The notes under the pieces: model-generated | Databases searched by the model: none | What the model was told of the DNA's origin: nothing | The model's input: only the letters and a program-made list of their open reading frames with translations | Translations under genes and position numbers: made by a program | Shown: positions 1 to 10,230 of the stretch, piece by piece | How the letters are laid out: the number at the start of each line of letters is the position of its first letter | Numbering within the stretch: position 1 is the stretch's first letter | DNA from: Blastomussa wellsi | Taxonomy: Eukaryota > Cnidaria > Anthozoa > Scleractinia > Plerogyridae | Direction: 5' to 3' | Assembly (NCBI GenBank): GCA_947652115.1 | Contig: OX393572.1 | Span: 16,159,357-16,223,356, forward strand | DNA: 64,000 nt

Positions 1-266
1 TTGCCAGGGAGGCACTTATGGCGGACTGAAACCAGTAAATTAGGCTTCAGAACGCGCAGCATCGATAACTTCAGAGTACAAGAAACGTTGCAATAGTAAA
101 TCTATTATTAAACAGGAATAAGGGATTTAGAATAAATCTCTTATTGGACAAGTCCTGAAATATAATTCTCGCGAATTATCAGCTCGGGGCTTTGTGCATT
201 CTGAAGCTCATTAGCAGATCATTTATTTCAGACAAAACGATTAAGCTGCGGGTTTGTGTCTCCTTA
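1..266. other. non-coding sequence, no gene seen
   Basis: AT-rich sequence at the window edge. No open frame longer than chance, no splice-bounded exon and no recognisable repeat was seen. It ends where the inverted-repeat element at 267 begins. Confidence 0.5.
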
Positions 267-413
267 CCCTGGATGCCAGAGGGTTTTTTTTTGGAGCGAA
301 GGCGCTATCATTGAGAGGCGAAGTTCGCGCAAGGTTTTTTCTGCGTGAAACGATCGCGGATTCGTCGCTTACTTATAGCGGCTTGACCACAAAAAACCCT
401 CTGGCACCTAGGG
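267..413. mobile_element. MITE-like element with ~23-bp terminal inverted repeats
   Basis: The ends are inverted copies of each other: left CCCTGGATGCCAGAGGG followed by a T run (267-291), right an A run followed by CCCTCTGGCACCTAGGG (391-413), with two mismatches. The interior of about 100 bp has no coding potential. Size and structure fit a non-autonomous DNA transposon (MITE). The superfamily cannot be assigned and no target-site duplication is certain. Confidence 0.7.
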
Positions 414-975
414 AAGTGTCTCCTTGATCACAAGGAGAGATGAAAATTAAATCATGGATAAAAGATATCGCTTGCATGATGTTTCAAGACCTGCCGGACC
501 GTTAACTTTCCATTAAAGGGCCCCGGTCAGCCTCCGTCATTTTCGATGCCATCGAAATTATGGAAATTGTATGGTGAAGCGTGATCTTATTGCATTGCTA
601 TGGGTTATGGTAGAGTTTAAATAACTTTTAGCAAGTTTCTCGGTGATCTCTTTCGTCTCGACACGCTCAGCGTAAAATATAATACTGAAATTTTCGCACG
701 TAAACAATAACAAAGGCGTGACTGACTATTAATGTGATCTGTAGATAAGTGTGTTTTAAATTGGGACATCTTCTGGAAATATCAGTTTACTTTCGGGGTT
801 TTTTTTGCACATGTCTTTCCGCTAAACTAGACTTTTGGCAAAGAAACACTGAAATACCAAAATTTGTCTTAAGTTTTGGAACTGCTGTTTGACAAGAGTA
901 AAAGTCGGATAAAAGATTTGAAAACAGAATATGTTCACTGATTGCCGTTTTGATAAGTAAATAAACATGAGTAAT
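414..975. other. non-coding sequence, no gene seen
   Basis: No ORF, tRNA-like sequence, terminal inverted repeat or splice-bounded frame was recognised in this AT-rich stretch between a MITE and a SINE. Confidence 0.5.
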
Positions 976-1197
976 TCGCCGTAAGTTTGCATACGAGCTT
1001 AGTGGCCCATCAGGCCGGAGCTTATCCCGGTTTCCTTAACATGAAGCGACAGAGAATATTTCTACTCCACGCAATGGGGGAAGAGAGGCATTGTGAGCGT
1101 TAAGCGTCTTGCCCAAGAACACAGCCATTGCCCTGGTCGAGACTCGAACCCGGACCGTCAGATGGCGGTAGACTAACCATTAGCGCCTGCGCGCTTT
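976..1197 (-). mobile_element. tRNA-derived SINE
   Basis: Read on the minus strand it begins with a tRNA-like head (GCGCTAATGGTTAGTCTACC, an A-box-like region) and a B box GGGTTCGAGTCTCGACC (about 1125-1145). A body with TGTTCTTGGGCAAGACGCTT and a CACAATGCCTCTCT block follows, and the tail contains GATGGGCCACTAAGCTCGTA. A B box followed by the conserved TTCTTGGGCAAGAC body is the layout of a widespread metazoan tRNA-derived SINE family, also common in cnidarians. SINEs are Pol III-transcribed and mobilised by LINE enzymes. This is not a functional tRNA gene because no cloverleaf can be closed. Confidence 0.75.
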
Positions 1198-2142
1198 TCA
1201 CATTGAGAGCCGAGTAATGTTTTTAATTTTCCAAATTTGGTTCCTTTTTTAATTGAGCTTACTTATTTTTCTGCGGTTGACACATGAGCTCACTTTTAAC
1301 CTGAAAAGCTTCCAGTCTCAAATGACCTGTACATTCTGCGGCTAAACGGAAATGCTTGTAACAAAATATCAAAAATTTATCAGTTAGATAATTTCATATG
1401 CTTGCGAACGTAATTCAAGAAAGCATTGCACAAATATACAAATATCAACTTCTGTCAACGTCACTTTTTTAACATGACGAAAGGTCGTCTGCAGAAATGT
1501 ACAGAAACCTCAAAAATGTACAAACGTTCAAGGTCAAAAACATTGGGAGAATTCCCTAGCAATTAAATGGCAAAATACAATAAAAAATCCCATATTTCGC
1601 ATGGTGTTGACAATTCGCTCAACTGATGAACCAAGCTTTGTTAGACATAAATTTTCTAGTATTACCACCACATTTCATGATTATCGAGAAGAAATGACGC
1701 TTTTGCTTAATTAATTAACCTTGTGTGGTCCTGTTGATGTCGTTTTCACAACATGCACGGGGTTCAATTTCCTGATCTCCTGGGTCGTGCCAAAGTTATT
1801 TTGGGTGTAAAATAACCGTTATCCCGTGACTAACTAGGAACTCAGCGAAAGCCACCATACGACAAGTGAGCTTGAGGGAGAGATAACATACGATGTTTTC
1901 CCCTAAATTAGCTAACAAGTACGGTCAAGTACTCAACTCAAAGAACGTAATTTTGCGTTTTTGCGGGTTCTTATTTCCACGATGGTTATATATATATAAT
2001 CACGAAAATATTAATAATGACTTGGATAAGAACATGCATGTATATGATAGATATTTCGTGTAAAAAATAAAGATTGATGATGGTAATGATATTGACTAGT
2101 CTCGTGTATTGCGGGAGGCGAAGTTTGCGCTGGATTCCGGTT
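1198..2142. other. non-coding sequence, no gene seen
   Basis: AT-rich sequence with a short TATATATATA run near 1988. No exon, RNA gene or repeat boundary was recognised. Confidence 0.45.
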
Positions 2143-2300
2143 CAAATGGTCCTGATTCGAACCCCTGCGGGGCACTTGGTTCCGTTTTTGAGAAGAAACT
2201 TGATTCTCGTAGTGCTTCTCTAAACTTTACCTGGGTGTATGAATGATAACAGCGAATTTAATGCTAGGGGTAACCCTGCGACGGGCTAGCATAAATACTC
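2143..2300 (+). mobile_element. degenerate tRNA-derived SINE
   Basis: A decayed B box (GATTCGAACCCCTGCG near 2155) is followed by a body resembling the SINE at 976-1197 (TTTTTGAGAAGAAACTTGATT, then AGTGCTTCTCTAAAC). It ends in the tail block GGGGTAACCCTGCGACGGGC with TAGCAT. That tail is a familiar 3' part of cnidarian SINEs of this superfamily. Orientation is plus, opposite to the SINE 1 kb upstream. Confidence 0.7.
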
Positions 2301-2880
2301 CTTGACCCCTCGGGATAATCGCTAGGCTCGTATGGGGACTTTGCTTATACCTTAATATGTATTATTACCAGTTAACAGATTTTGTCATAATTAACGATTA
2401 TTTCATGAGCGGGCGTTGATAGCCAACCAGGGGCTAAGCGCCGAGTTGACTATAACCATCTCATATCCAACAGGTGCGAGTGAAATAATTGTTTGATTAA
2501 AAACAAACAAATAATTGCAATATTGAGCTCGCCGGATGTTCTCTATGGCGCGTACGCTTCCCGTATTTGTAGAACATGGTATATCTTCCCACATCATATG
2601 ATGGCTAAGCCAATGAAAACTCGGGAATTGCATTATCCAATGATCCATGTCTTTTAGATGGCGCAGTTGATATCGATGCTTTTTTTAAAATTTGTCCAAG
2701 TAATCATCTGCCGCCAAACAAGATTATTAATAATAGTATTTAATTTAATAATAGTATGTATAATTTAAACATGGTTAACATATTTTGTTGCGACTGTTAG
2801 GCATACTGGGATACATCAAAAGGCTGCAAACAATGCTACGCTTGCTAATAATGAAAGATCACAAATTTTCGAATAAATTT
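2301..2880. other. non-coding sequence, no gene seen
   Basis: Contains only short AT-rich near-repeats (ATTAATAATAGTATTTAATT near 2725). An 81-codon open frame on the minus strand (2403-2648) has no recognisable family or splice context. Confidence 0.45.
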
Positions 2881-3430
2881 TCTCAATTTCATTAATAATT
2901 CATCACGTTAAAACAAGGGAAATCAGAACCGTAACCGTGGTTTGGAAATGTGATCTTAATTAGCGAAGACTCCGTAGTTTTACTTTAGATTGAGACAATA
3001 TATCAAACACTCGAGACAGTGTTTCATCACATTTCCAAACACCTCGACGTTCGTCAAAAATACTCCGCTGCGTGTCGTATTTTCAACTCTCTTCTCGGTG
3101 TCTGGAAATGTGATGAAACACTGTCTCTCGTGTTTGATGTAATAGATCAAACACGAGCGACAGTGTTTCATCGGGATATCCAAACACCGAGAAGAGAGTT
3201 GAAAATACGACGCGCAGCGGAGTATTTTTAATGAACTTCGAGGTGTTTGGATAGCCGATGAAACACTGTCTCGAGTGTTTGATCTATCTTCTCAATCGAA
3301 ACTAAAACTACGGTGAAAACGAAGAAATAAAATCGTAAAAATCTATGCTAATTAAGATCACATTTCCAAACCACGGTTACGGTTCTGATTTCCTTTGTTT
3401 TAACGTGATGAATTATTAATGAGTTTGAGA
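2881..3430. mobile_element. 550-bp nested foldback (palindromic) element
   Basis: The whole segment is one imperfect palindrome centred near 3142. Outer arms: TTTGGAAATGTGATCTTAAT (2940-2959) mirrors the sequence at 3349-3368, and CATCACGTTAAAACAAGG (about 2901) mirrors CCTTTGTTTTAACGTGATG (about 3392). Inner arms carry several copies of a module with CAGTGTTTCATC and TCCAAACACC in alternating orientation, plus GAAGAGAGTTGAAAATACGA and its complement. There is no coding capacity; the short open frames are by-products of the palindrome. It fits a foldback or MITE insertion that captured a second one. Confidence 0.75.
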
Positions 3431-3627
3431 AATATTACATAAAGGTGAAATAATAGTATCTCCTGGTATCGCTGAGTTGTGCCGTCTTGCACACGCTTAG
3501 GCAAAACCCTTTTTACAAGGGAAATTGTAATTGTATCCGTCGTCATTTTTTTACCTTTTAACTTCATCTTGTAAGCTGTAATTGAGGAAGCCAAATTAAC
3601 ATAAGCTACATAGTTTCCTTTCATAAT

Positions 3628-3830
3628 AAACAGTACCACACGAAAGTACTGCTTTACAGTTTTTGTTTAAATGGTCCCACACAAGGGTTTCACCCACAGA
3701 CTTAAAAGTTAGAACAACTTTGTACAACATAATAAACAATATGAAAGTAATGCTTTTTAGCTTTTGTTAAATGGTCACACATTGGGGTTTCATCTACAGG
3801 TGCAAAAGTTACACCGAATGAAAGGGAGAT
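3628..3830. repeat. two tandem copies of a ~100-bp repeat
   Basis: Two adjacent diverged copies share AATAAACA, GAAAGTA.TGCTTT, TTTTGTT.AAATGGTC.CACA, GGTTTCA.C.ACAG and AAAAGTTA blocks. The first is about 3628-3728 and the second about 3729-3830. There is no coding potential. The block resembles dispersed cnidarian repeats, but the family is not identified. Confidence 0.55.
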
Positions 3831-4116
3831 AACTCCGGTATTGAAATGTATCAAGTCTAATAATAGGAGTCTTGCTGCTCCTATTGCTAGTCCATCGCAG
3901 CTAGGTTGCCCTCCAACATTTGCCGGTCCATATTTTTACTCAATCTTATTATACTCGATAGAGGGGACTAACTGTGGCGTATATTATTGTTATCAATAAG
4001 CCCTTTGTTACAAAATCAAACAGGGCCGTATTTCAATAATTTGCATAGTGTGCACTTCGACTCAATTCCTAATCCCGCCACGTTGGAGAAGTTGTGCGTA
4101 GCCTGGGAAAAAAGTA

Positions 4117-4136
4117 GGGAGGGGGAGGGATGGGGG
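4117..4136 (+). other. potential G-quadruplex motif
   Basis: Four G runs of at least three with 1-2 nt loops: GGGAGGGGGAGGGATGGGGG. This fits the canonical G3+N1-7 pattern. Folding in vivo is inference. Confidence 0.5.
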
Positions 4137-4762
4137 TCGCGTTGCCTCTCCCCATTTCCCTTCCCTAACCGAACTCCTTCAATAGCAAGAACGGGATCGA
4201 GAGACTACTTGAACCACACCTGGACAAAGATTGGTGGTAGACCTACATATTGTAGTGGACTAACTGGGCGAATTGGTGAGTGAAGCAGCGACTATTTTTT
4301 CTGGTTGACAACGAAATAATTTTTAAGCGAGAAAATATTTCTGTTTGACTAGAATATGTATTTGTTAAACAGGGCGGCGCAAGCACATCCGAGGAAATCA
4401 TTTTATTTCCTTCTTTCGTTTACATTTGCGCCGTCTATTCGCAAGCTCAGGTCGATCTTTTATATTAAGTCGACTCAGCGGCCTCTAGGTCTGGTTTTCC
4501 ATGCACGATCAATAACTCTAGGTTCCAATCTTGATCACAAGGCAAGCATTGCGGTTACGTATGTTATGTTTTGTTTTTCATCTTGTCATTAACCCGATCA
4601 TGATCTAATTATTATTCTCTGTCACCTATATTTTCTAATCCCAGCCTTTCTTATTGTTTCAAAATTAAGTTAAGCTTTTGTGGATTGTAGCATTTTCTGC
4701 CAGCTAAATCCTGCTGAATTTAGAAATTATTGGAGATCATATTGGGAGTGCTTGGTGGTTCT

Positions 4763-4787
4763 GGGTTGGGGGGGAGGGGGTGGGGGG
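4763..4787 (+). other. potential G-quadruplex motif
   Basis: G runs of 3, 7, 5 and 6 separated by TT, A and T, giving four tracts with very short loops, a strong quadruplex pattern on the + strand. No nearby gene is evident, so function is unknown. Confidence 0.5.
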
Positions 4788-5481
4788 AGTGATTCTCTAC
4801 ATATTTATTTACTAATGGTCCCCACCCTTAGTCTAGTTGCTCTCGCCTCTGTTTTATTAATCTCGCCAGTTTGTGAATCCCGCCTCCCGCCTCCCGCCTC
4901 TCGTAACCCTCCCGATCCTGTTCTCCCAGATTAACCCCCCTCGAACCACTCCACTATCTCGCAAGTCACAAGATACAAAAGATTCAAAATTGATGAAAAA
5001 TGTTAGACGATAGTTTGCGCTAAAATTTTTCAGTAGTACTTGGGCAGGTCCCGTTGGTGTCCGTATTAACGGGGTTCCACTGTAGTAAAATGTTATACAC
5101 ACAGCCTTAACAATGAAAATTTTAAGCATTGTTTGTGCCGAGAGCTATATTAAGCAATTTGCCAAAAAAATGTTAAGTTAAAATGGAACAACAATAGACA
5201 TTTACATATCGCCAGGGCTTTCTTTGATATTCGGAAGAATGCATGCTCACTGTACATTGTAAAAAGGGTCTGTAACAGCTAATCAACTCTTTATTCAACG
5301 TCTTCAAAACAGCCGCAACGACCGCAAGGAATGGGTAGAACGTATTAAACTATAAAAATTTTCAATTATTTACAAAGTCTGTTCAAATATAATTTTATTA
5401 AAAATAAAAGGTAACAAAGACCGATCAAATCTAACATCAAAATATGAATATTCTCAAAACAACCCAGAAGCCTCTGAAGAC

Positions 5482-5564
5482 TCATTCTCGTTCCCAGAGC
5501 CACTTGTTCCTCGTGCACAGGTCCAGCCGGCTAAGAGGGACAAGCGGCTCTGAGGACGAGAATG
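5482..5564. mobile_element. 83-bp MITE with ~25-bp terminal inverted repeats
   Basis: Left end CATTCTCGTTCCCAGAGCC plus CTTGTTCC, right end GGGACAAGCGGCTCTG plus AGGACGAGAATG. They are inverted copies with a few mismatches around a 30-bp centre. It is a very short non-autonomous DNA element, about 130 bp upstream of the splice acceptor of the 5701 gene. Confidence 0.7.
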
Positions 5565-5680
5565 CTGAAGACTCTGCATCGTGGCTCAAAATATTGATTT
5601 CTGACTAATTCATTCTTGTCATAAATGTAATTCCTTAGAGATTTGAAGCACTAATTCGTGACGTTCTTTGCTGTAACTTG

Positions 5681-5688
5681 TTTTCAGA
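5681..5688 (+). promoter_or_regulatory. 3' splice acceptor upstream of the 5701 CDS
   Basis: The run AACTTGTTTTCAG (AG at 5686-5687) is a good 3' splice site, 13 nt upstream of the ATG at 5701. It implies a spliced 5' UTR whose first exon lies further upstream and was not located. Confidence 0.5.
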
Positions 5689-5700
5689 CAAAATTAAGCC

Positions 5701-6642
5701 ATGGTGACTGTTAAAGAAATGGTATGTGGTTGGTTGAAGTTCATGTTGTCCATTCCGAGAACAGAACCGTTGACGAGGACACAAAAATTCACCCAGTGTT
5801 CTTCAATGGTAGCTTACTGCATCGGCGGAGGCACTTTACTTGTCTGTCCTCAATTGTGGAGGCTCATTTTACAGCTGGACTTCCTGGGCCGTACTGAGGG
5901 ATACCTTCGCCTTATCGGGCTAGGTGTGATCATTATTGGCTTCTTGCTCATCGTCGCGGCACGCTTTGACCAACAGGGCCCAGTCATTGGGTCTATTTTT
6001 GCACGTTTTGTCGTCGTGAATGCTCTCTTGGCGATGTTGGCCATCAGAGGTATGATGCCGCTCTCATTCGCTCTACTCTTCATGGGCCTTGATTCGTCCC
6101 TTGCTCTGATCACCCTTGTGATATGGTGCCATGAGACCGAAGGTGCCTCGGTGAGCCTTTTCTTCCGAGAAATCTTCATACCAATCCTTAAGTGCAATGG
6201 AGTCACATCAGGAGGAGCTGTTGCGTCCGTCTTTTTCGTCGGACTTTTTCAGTTCTTTTTCTGGATTGTGTTTATTATAAGACCTGACGTTGCACAAAAT
6301 ATCCTTCATCTTGATAATTTCCAGGGGCATTCCGATGGTTTCCTGGCAGGCGTGTTTTTCACCTTGTCTCTTCATGGATGGCGTCACGTGACCGACGCGA
6401 GCGCTGTCAGTCATCCTTTTATCCTTGCAGCCTTATTTTATCGCATTTTCTTGAATGTTCCAGTATTTCTAATATTGGGTTTGGTCGATCAAATTGAGCG
6501 CAATCTTTGCATTGTTTTGTTGGGTTTTGAATTGTGTGCGTTTATTATTATTTTGGTATTCGCGATTAGTTTCTTTAAAAAGAGTGTCCCAGCTGAAGAA
6601 GGCGATGCAGGAACTCTGCTGACTCCTAAAGAAAACGAATAA
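5701..6642 (+). CDS. uncharacterised multi-pass membrane protein (313 aa)
   Basis: An uninterrupted 313-codon frame from ATG at 5701 to TAA at 6640-6642 (AATAAA overlaps the stop), with a splice acceptor just upstream. The protein is strongly hydrophobic, with about eight predicted helices near residues 37-58, 69-88, 97-117, 120-142, 172-193, 212-228, 239-262 and 268-292. The two halves look like a degenerate duplication of a four-helix unit. The N-terminus is short and polar and the C-terminal tail is acidic and polar (from about 293). Conserved-looking polar positions inside helices include GLDSSLA (129-135) and the LHGWRHVTDAS loop (224-234). There is no signal peptide and no family motif I can name. 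Coding is supported by frame length, clean codon use and the acceptor. It could be an orphan family specific to cnidarians. Function is unknown. Confidence 0.8.
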   Translation: MVTVKEMVCGWLKFMLSIPRTEPLTRTQKFTQCSSMVAYCIGGGTLLVCPQLWRLILQLDFLGRTEGYLRLIGLGVIIIGFLLIVAARFDQQGPVIGSIFARFVVVNALLAMLAIRGMMPLSFALLFMGLDSSLALITLVIWCHETEGASVSLFFREIFIPILKCNGVTSGGAVASVFFVGLFQFFFWIVFIIRPDVAQNILHLDNFQGHSDGFLAGVFFTLSLHGWRHVTDASAVSHPFILAALFYRIFLNVPVFLILGLVDQIERNLCIVLLGFELCAFIIILVFAISFFKKSVPAEEGDAGTLLTPKENE

Positions 6643-6699
6643 ATCGAATTAAAATCACTCGAATAGTAGAACGCCGCTTGCCTATACCATTCGCCCATC

Positions 6700-6770
6700 A
6701 TTCGCCCAGGTTCGAATCCCGTTAAAGCACTGATTTTTTCAGGCTTCTTCTTTCCAATGGCGATCATACA
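6700..6770 (+). mobile_element. tRNA-derived SINE fragment
   Basis: A B box GGTTCGAATCCCGTTAAAGC (6709-6728) is followed by a hairpin-like CTGATTTTTTCAGG and TTCTTCTTTCCAATGGCG. This B box plus CTGA-T-run-TCAG arrangement is a recurrent cnidarian SINE body. The A-box half is missing, so it is 5'-truncated. Confidence 0.55.
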
Positions 6771-7863
6771 CATTTCAGTTTCATTTATTTGCTTTCAAAT
6801 ATATATTTTATATGCCGCTTCTTCTACTTTCCTCTCGAATTTAGAAGCTTCCTCGACAATTTCTACATCTGGACTCAGAATTTTGTCGGGAATTTCTTTA
6901 TAGCAAATGTTCTCTGCCATTTATAGCAAATTTTCACTAGAGTAAAGCTGACGAAAAACAATAAAAGAGGCGATTTTATGTTTTATACTCCCAGTAAACA
7001 TGGGTTTTTGACCAATCAGAGCGCGCACAGAATCATATATATCTATATTATAGAGACTGTTAACGTACTGATGACAAACTTTGGACAGGTATAAAACTTA
7101 ACATTTATCACCACATTTGTGATTTTCTTGGGCGAATGATGACGGGCGAATGATCTTTTGAAAAACCCGGTTCTACACATACTGCACTGAAATCAATTGT
7201 AAAGCTTATATCTTTAATCAGTTGGACATCCATGTTATAGTCATTCTCTACTTGAATTTTGTTTGTACGAACAGCCATGAATAAAGCTTCCTAGTAGTAA
7301 ACATCTTCTTTTCCTGACGCGGTGTAAATATAGTGTTTTGCGATGATCAAGCAGAGTTTTAAACCAAGATGTCGAGTAAGGCCATTGATGAAACCATATG
7401 TAATGTTCACTGAAACCTGAGTTGTTTCTTGATTTTTGGAATTCCACCAATTAACAAAACAAGAGCCAGAAGGTCTTTGCGACGAAGAGATGGTATAAAT
7501 TTTGTCTTTAGGACAAAGGTGACATTTATCGGTTTAATTGAATCTCTAGAAAGTGTAGAAATTGTGGGCAAAATATGATGACTTTCCCAGCCAGCAATTA
7601 GAACAAACAACAAATGCGCGGAAATGGAACTAAGAAACCGTTGAAATCAACTCTTCTCAACGACTTTCAAGCCTTCGTCGAGCAGTTTTTTCAGTCGCCT
7701 TTACAAATTCAATCAGCCAGGGCAAAAGTAGTAAAAAATACGGAACTACTTCGCCAGCTAGCAACATTTTGCGCTTGGGAACAGATAAAGTGAGGAACAG
7801 ACTCGTTTGGTGACCTTGTAAAGAGTGTGAGGCAAAACGGTTGTGACGGGAATGGATACTTCA
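6771..7863. other. non-coding sequence, no gene seen
   Basis: AT-rich. Contains TTGACCAATCAGAGCGCGCA near 7006, a sequence type common in dispersed cnidarian repeats. No exon or repeat boundary could be set. Confidence 0.4.
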
Positions 7864-7987
7864 AAATAAGGTGGGACACCTTGTGATGCTTAAGTGCGGA
7901 TCAGTCATATTTCTAAAGAACCACCTGGTGACTGGATTAACGGGGTCCCTGACAACTGTTTAAGCATCACAAGGTGTCCACCTTATT
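7864..7987. mobile_element. 124-bp MITE with ~27-bp terminal inverted repeats
   Basis: Left end AATAAGGTGG, then GACACCTTGTGATGCTTAA (to 7893). Right end TTAAGCATCACAAGGTGTC (from 7960), then CACCTTATT. The two are inverted copies with a one-base indel around a 66-bp centre. Non-coding. The short open frame over it is incidental. Confidence 0.75.
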
Positions 7988-8690
7988 CATTCCAATCACT
8001 TCGCTTCTTGCGCCCCGCTAAGGAAAAGCGTTTAACCGCCGCTATGACGTTTAAAACGCAATACAATCACAAGAATTGACAAGAGAAGAAAAAAGGTGAG
8101 TTCAAAGAAAAAGTTTATTGCAAATGTCGTACATTTTGAAGCGACAGGACTATTTTCCATACAATCTCCGACTACATACTATTGTTCTAATGCGGTAGGG
8201 CGCTCAAAAATGGTACTGAATCTTATCGTGCACGTGACTTTTGTACATTAAAAGGCGAAAGGAATAATTTCGACACAATCTCTTACGCAATCAAACCTGA
8301 AAAGTGTTGTCAACTGCGAACGATTCAACGCCCGAACTCTTATAGTCCATATTATATTGTCGCTTTTGTTCGTTTGTCTCTCTTTCTTGTATAGACAACG
8401 ACAAACATACAGTTAATTGAACCCCATGCAAGAGTACGCCAGGCTGGTTGCGGAATGTTTTCAATGGTATCAATCCACGAATTTTGTATTTTAAAAAAAA
8501 ATTCTTATTTTAAAACTACATTATATGTTCAATATTTCTTATTTCTCCAAATGTTACAAATTCTTTGTGAAAAACCATTTCCTTCGATGTTTTGAGAAGA
8601 GAGTATTATCAAGAGAAAATGAGGGGTATTATGGACTGCTTAAAATGGATTGCTTAAAACGTGAACGAGATATTTCCAGTAAACCCATGG
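7988..8690. other. non-coding sequence, no gene seen
   Basis: No splice-bounded exon or recognisable repeat. The small frames at 8291-8473 and 8525-8743 have no motif. Confidence 0.4.
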
Positions 8691-8890
8691 TTAAAGGAGC
8701 TACAACCCGTCACGATATATTGAGTTATTTTTTTTGCGATTGACCAAATTACCCTTAAAATGTAGGAAACCTAAAACTAATAGTTTACTGAGGAAGAAAA
8801 ACACAAAAGAGGTGATAGTAAAGCAAAAAGGAACAAGGATGGTTAAGGATGGGGAAGATTGAGGTGGATTACAAATGACGACTTTCTTTA
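8691..8890 (+). mobile_element. truncated MITE, same family as 30842-31072
   Basis: Begins TTAAAGGAGCTAC and carries AAAATGTAGGAAACC, GGTGATAGTAAA and AAAGGAACAAGGATGGTTAA. The complements of these blocks occur in the same order in the complete 231-bp element at 30842-31072. Only one terminal repeat is present here. The sequence passes directly into the GPCR relic at 8891. Confidence 0.65.
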
Positions 8891-9106
8891 ATGGCGAATG
8901 AAAGGCATATTCTAATCATTGTTGCTCTCAAAAAGGTCTCGTCGCTTCGACCGCCATCAAAGCTTCTTTTTGGCTGCCTTGCAAGCACCGATCTATGTGT
9001 GGGTCTAATTGTGCAGCCGGTGAAAAATGACACGGTGCGGTTTCCTTCTCTCACCATAACCGCGAATAAATGTTTACGAATGGTGGCGGGGAGTTTAGAA
9101 TACTAA
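8891..9106 (+). pseudogene. rhodopsin-like GPCR fragment (TM1-TM2)
   Basis: A 71-codon open frame. Residues 5-14 (RHILIIVALK) resemble the end of helix 1. The segment KLLFGCLASTDLCVGLIVQP (about 24-43) resembles helix 2 with its conserved aspartate in an L-A-x-x-D context. The linking loop VSSLRPPSK matches the short first intracellular loop typical of cnidarian class A amine/adenosine-like receptors. After QP the similarity is lost and the frame ends at TAA, so helices 3-7 are missing. I read it as a relic or partial gene copy. Ligand and subfamily cannot be inferred. Confidence 0.55.
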
Positions 9107-9242
9107 ACGGACTCAGCACAAATGCATTTTCCAAAAGATGGCCTGAAATGTTGAGGAAGAAAAGGAGTTGAACGCAAATAAACCCGGTTGCAGTGCGATA
9201 TTTTTTTGCTCATCAAACGTATTGCCGTTGCCGTCCTAGTTG

Positions 9243-9608
9243 CTAAAACCCCCTACGGTGCTCACAACGTGGGATACGCCGAAACAGTTGTACCAAGCTA
9301 CACTGTTTCGAATTTTGCGAAGTAATTTTCATCTGCTGACGGACACCTTTGAACTGCTTAATATTTTGCTTTTTTAGTAAAGGCTGTTTTTCCTTCGCCA
9401 TTAAGGCTACTGCCATTTTTGTTTGAAATGACGTCATTATTCCGGTCTCTTCAGGGTATTCCGCTTCCTTGAGCAGAATACTTGGAATATAAATTAGCGA
9501 CTCTATCGAACAGACATTTCGGGTATTCCAAAGCAATCTGTTCTTATTCCGGAAATAGGGTTTCTCGGAGGCCACGAAACGTTTTCGCACCCGTGACTCT
9601 GAAACCAT
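9243..9608 (-). CDS. unrecognised open frame, 121 aa
   Basis: Longest frame in this stretch, starting at the ATG on the minus strand. The product is basic and lysine-rich (KEKQPLLKKQNIKQFKG, about residues 72-88), with no transmembrane segment and no domain that I recognise. There is no splice context and no similar sequence elsewhere in the window. It could be chance or part of a dispersed repeat. No function is proposed. Confidence 0.15.
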   Translation of the reverse strand: MVSESRVRKRFVASEKPYFRNKNRLLWNTRNVCSIESLIYIPSILLKEAEYPEETGIMTSFQTKMAVALMAKEKQPLLKKQNIKQFKGVRQQMKITSQNSKQCSLVQLFRRIPRCEHRRGF

Positions 9609-10230
9609 AGCAAAATCTCAAAACGTCTGATTATACAGAGCTGTTTTATTCACATGTTTTTGATATGAACAGTGGTTCTCTTCATACAAAGTTTCAGGCC
9701 TGTACACTTCTCTGTTTTCTTTTTTTTATACAGATAGCTAAAAATGGCTTTACTTGCCTGACAAGTTTCCGGCCCTCGAATCAACACATTCAGGGCAGAC
9801 GCAGACTCGCGTGGGTAACGCGCGAGCTTCGTGATACCTCCCAGCATTCTTAGCAAGGGCGGTTCGTCCATGTTGTCTTGCTGTGGTGAACTGAAAACGT
9901 GGAGCGAAAATGCAAGGTTATTCCATAATAACCCAAAATTTAGCTTGTTTTCATGTTTCATTGCCTCGTTTTGTTCTTAGGGTGTGATTTTTTTAATTTC
10001 TCATTTTGTTTTCTGTTGATATTCAGGTCAAGTGTGTCTCTGGAGAGTGGTGTTGGCGCGAGATGCAACCCGGAGTGCTGCTTTATTAAAACAGGTAAGC
10101 GTTAATTTACATCGAAAAATCAGTGTAAAATTATTGTACGTTTCAGTTGATATTGTTATTCACGCGTTTCACGCGTTTTTATCCCTGTTAGTTCCCGTGA
10201 AAAGCGTATCCTGCTTTGCAGTTGGTTGTG

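Larger units (their letters stand above)
3831..5480. other. non-coding stretch with two G-rich tracts
   Basis: About 1.65 kb without a supportable gene. Open frames of 78-98 codons near 3987-4592 lack splice context and recognisable motifs. G-rich tracts sit at 4117-4136 and 4763-4787, and there is a pyrimidine-rich CCCGCCTC repeat near 4878-4900. Confidence 0.45.

Noticed and set aside
1125..1197. tRNA gene on the minus strand
   Set aside because: The B box is present, but no acceptor or anticodon stems close and a SINE body follows.
5850..6414. Minus-strand open frames of 118 and 68 codons
   Set aside because: They are shadows of the membrane-protein gene on the plus strand.
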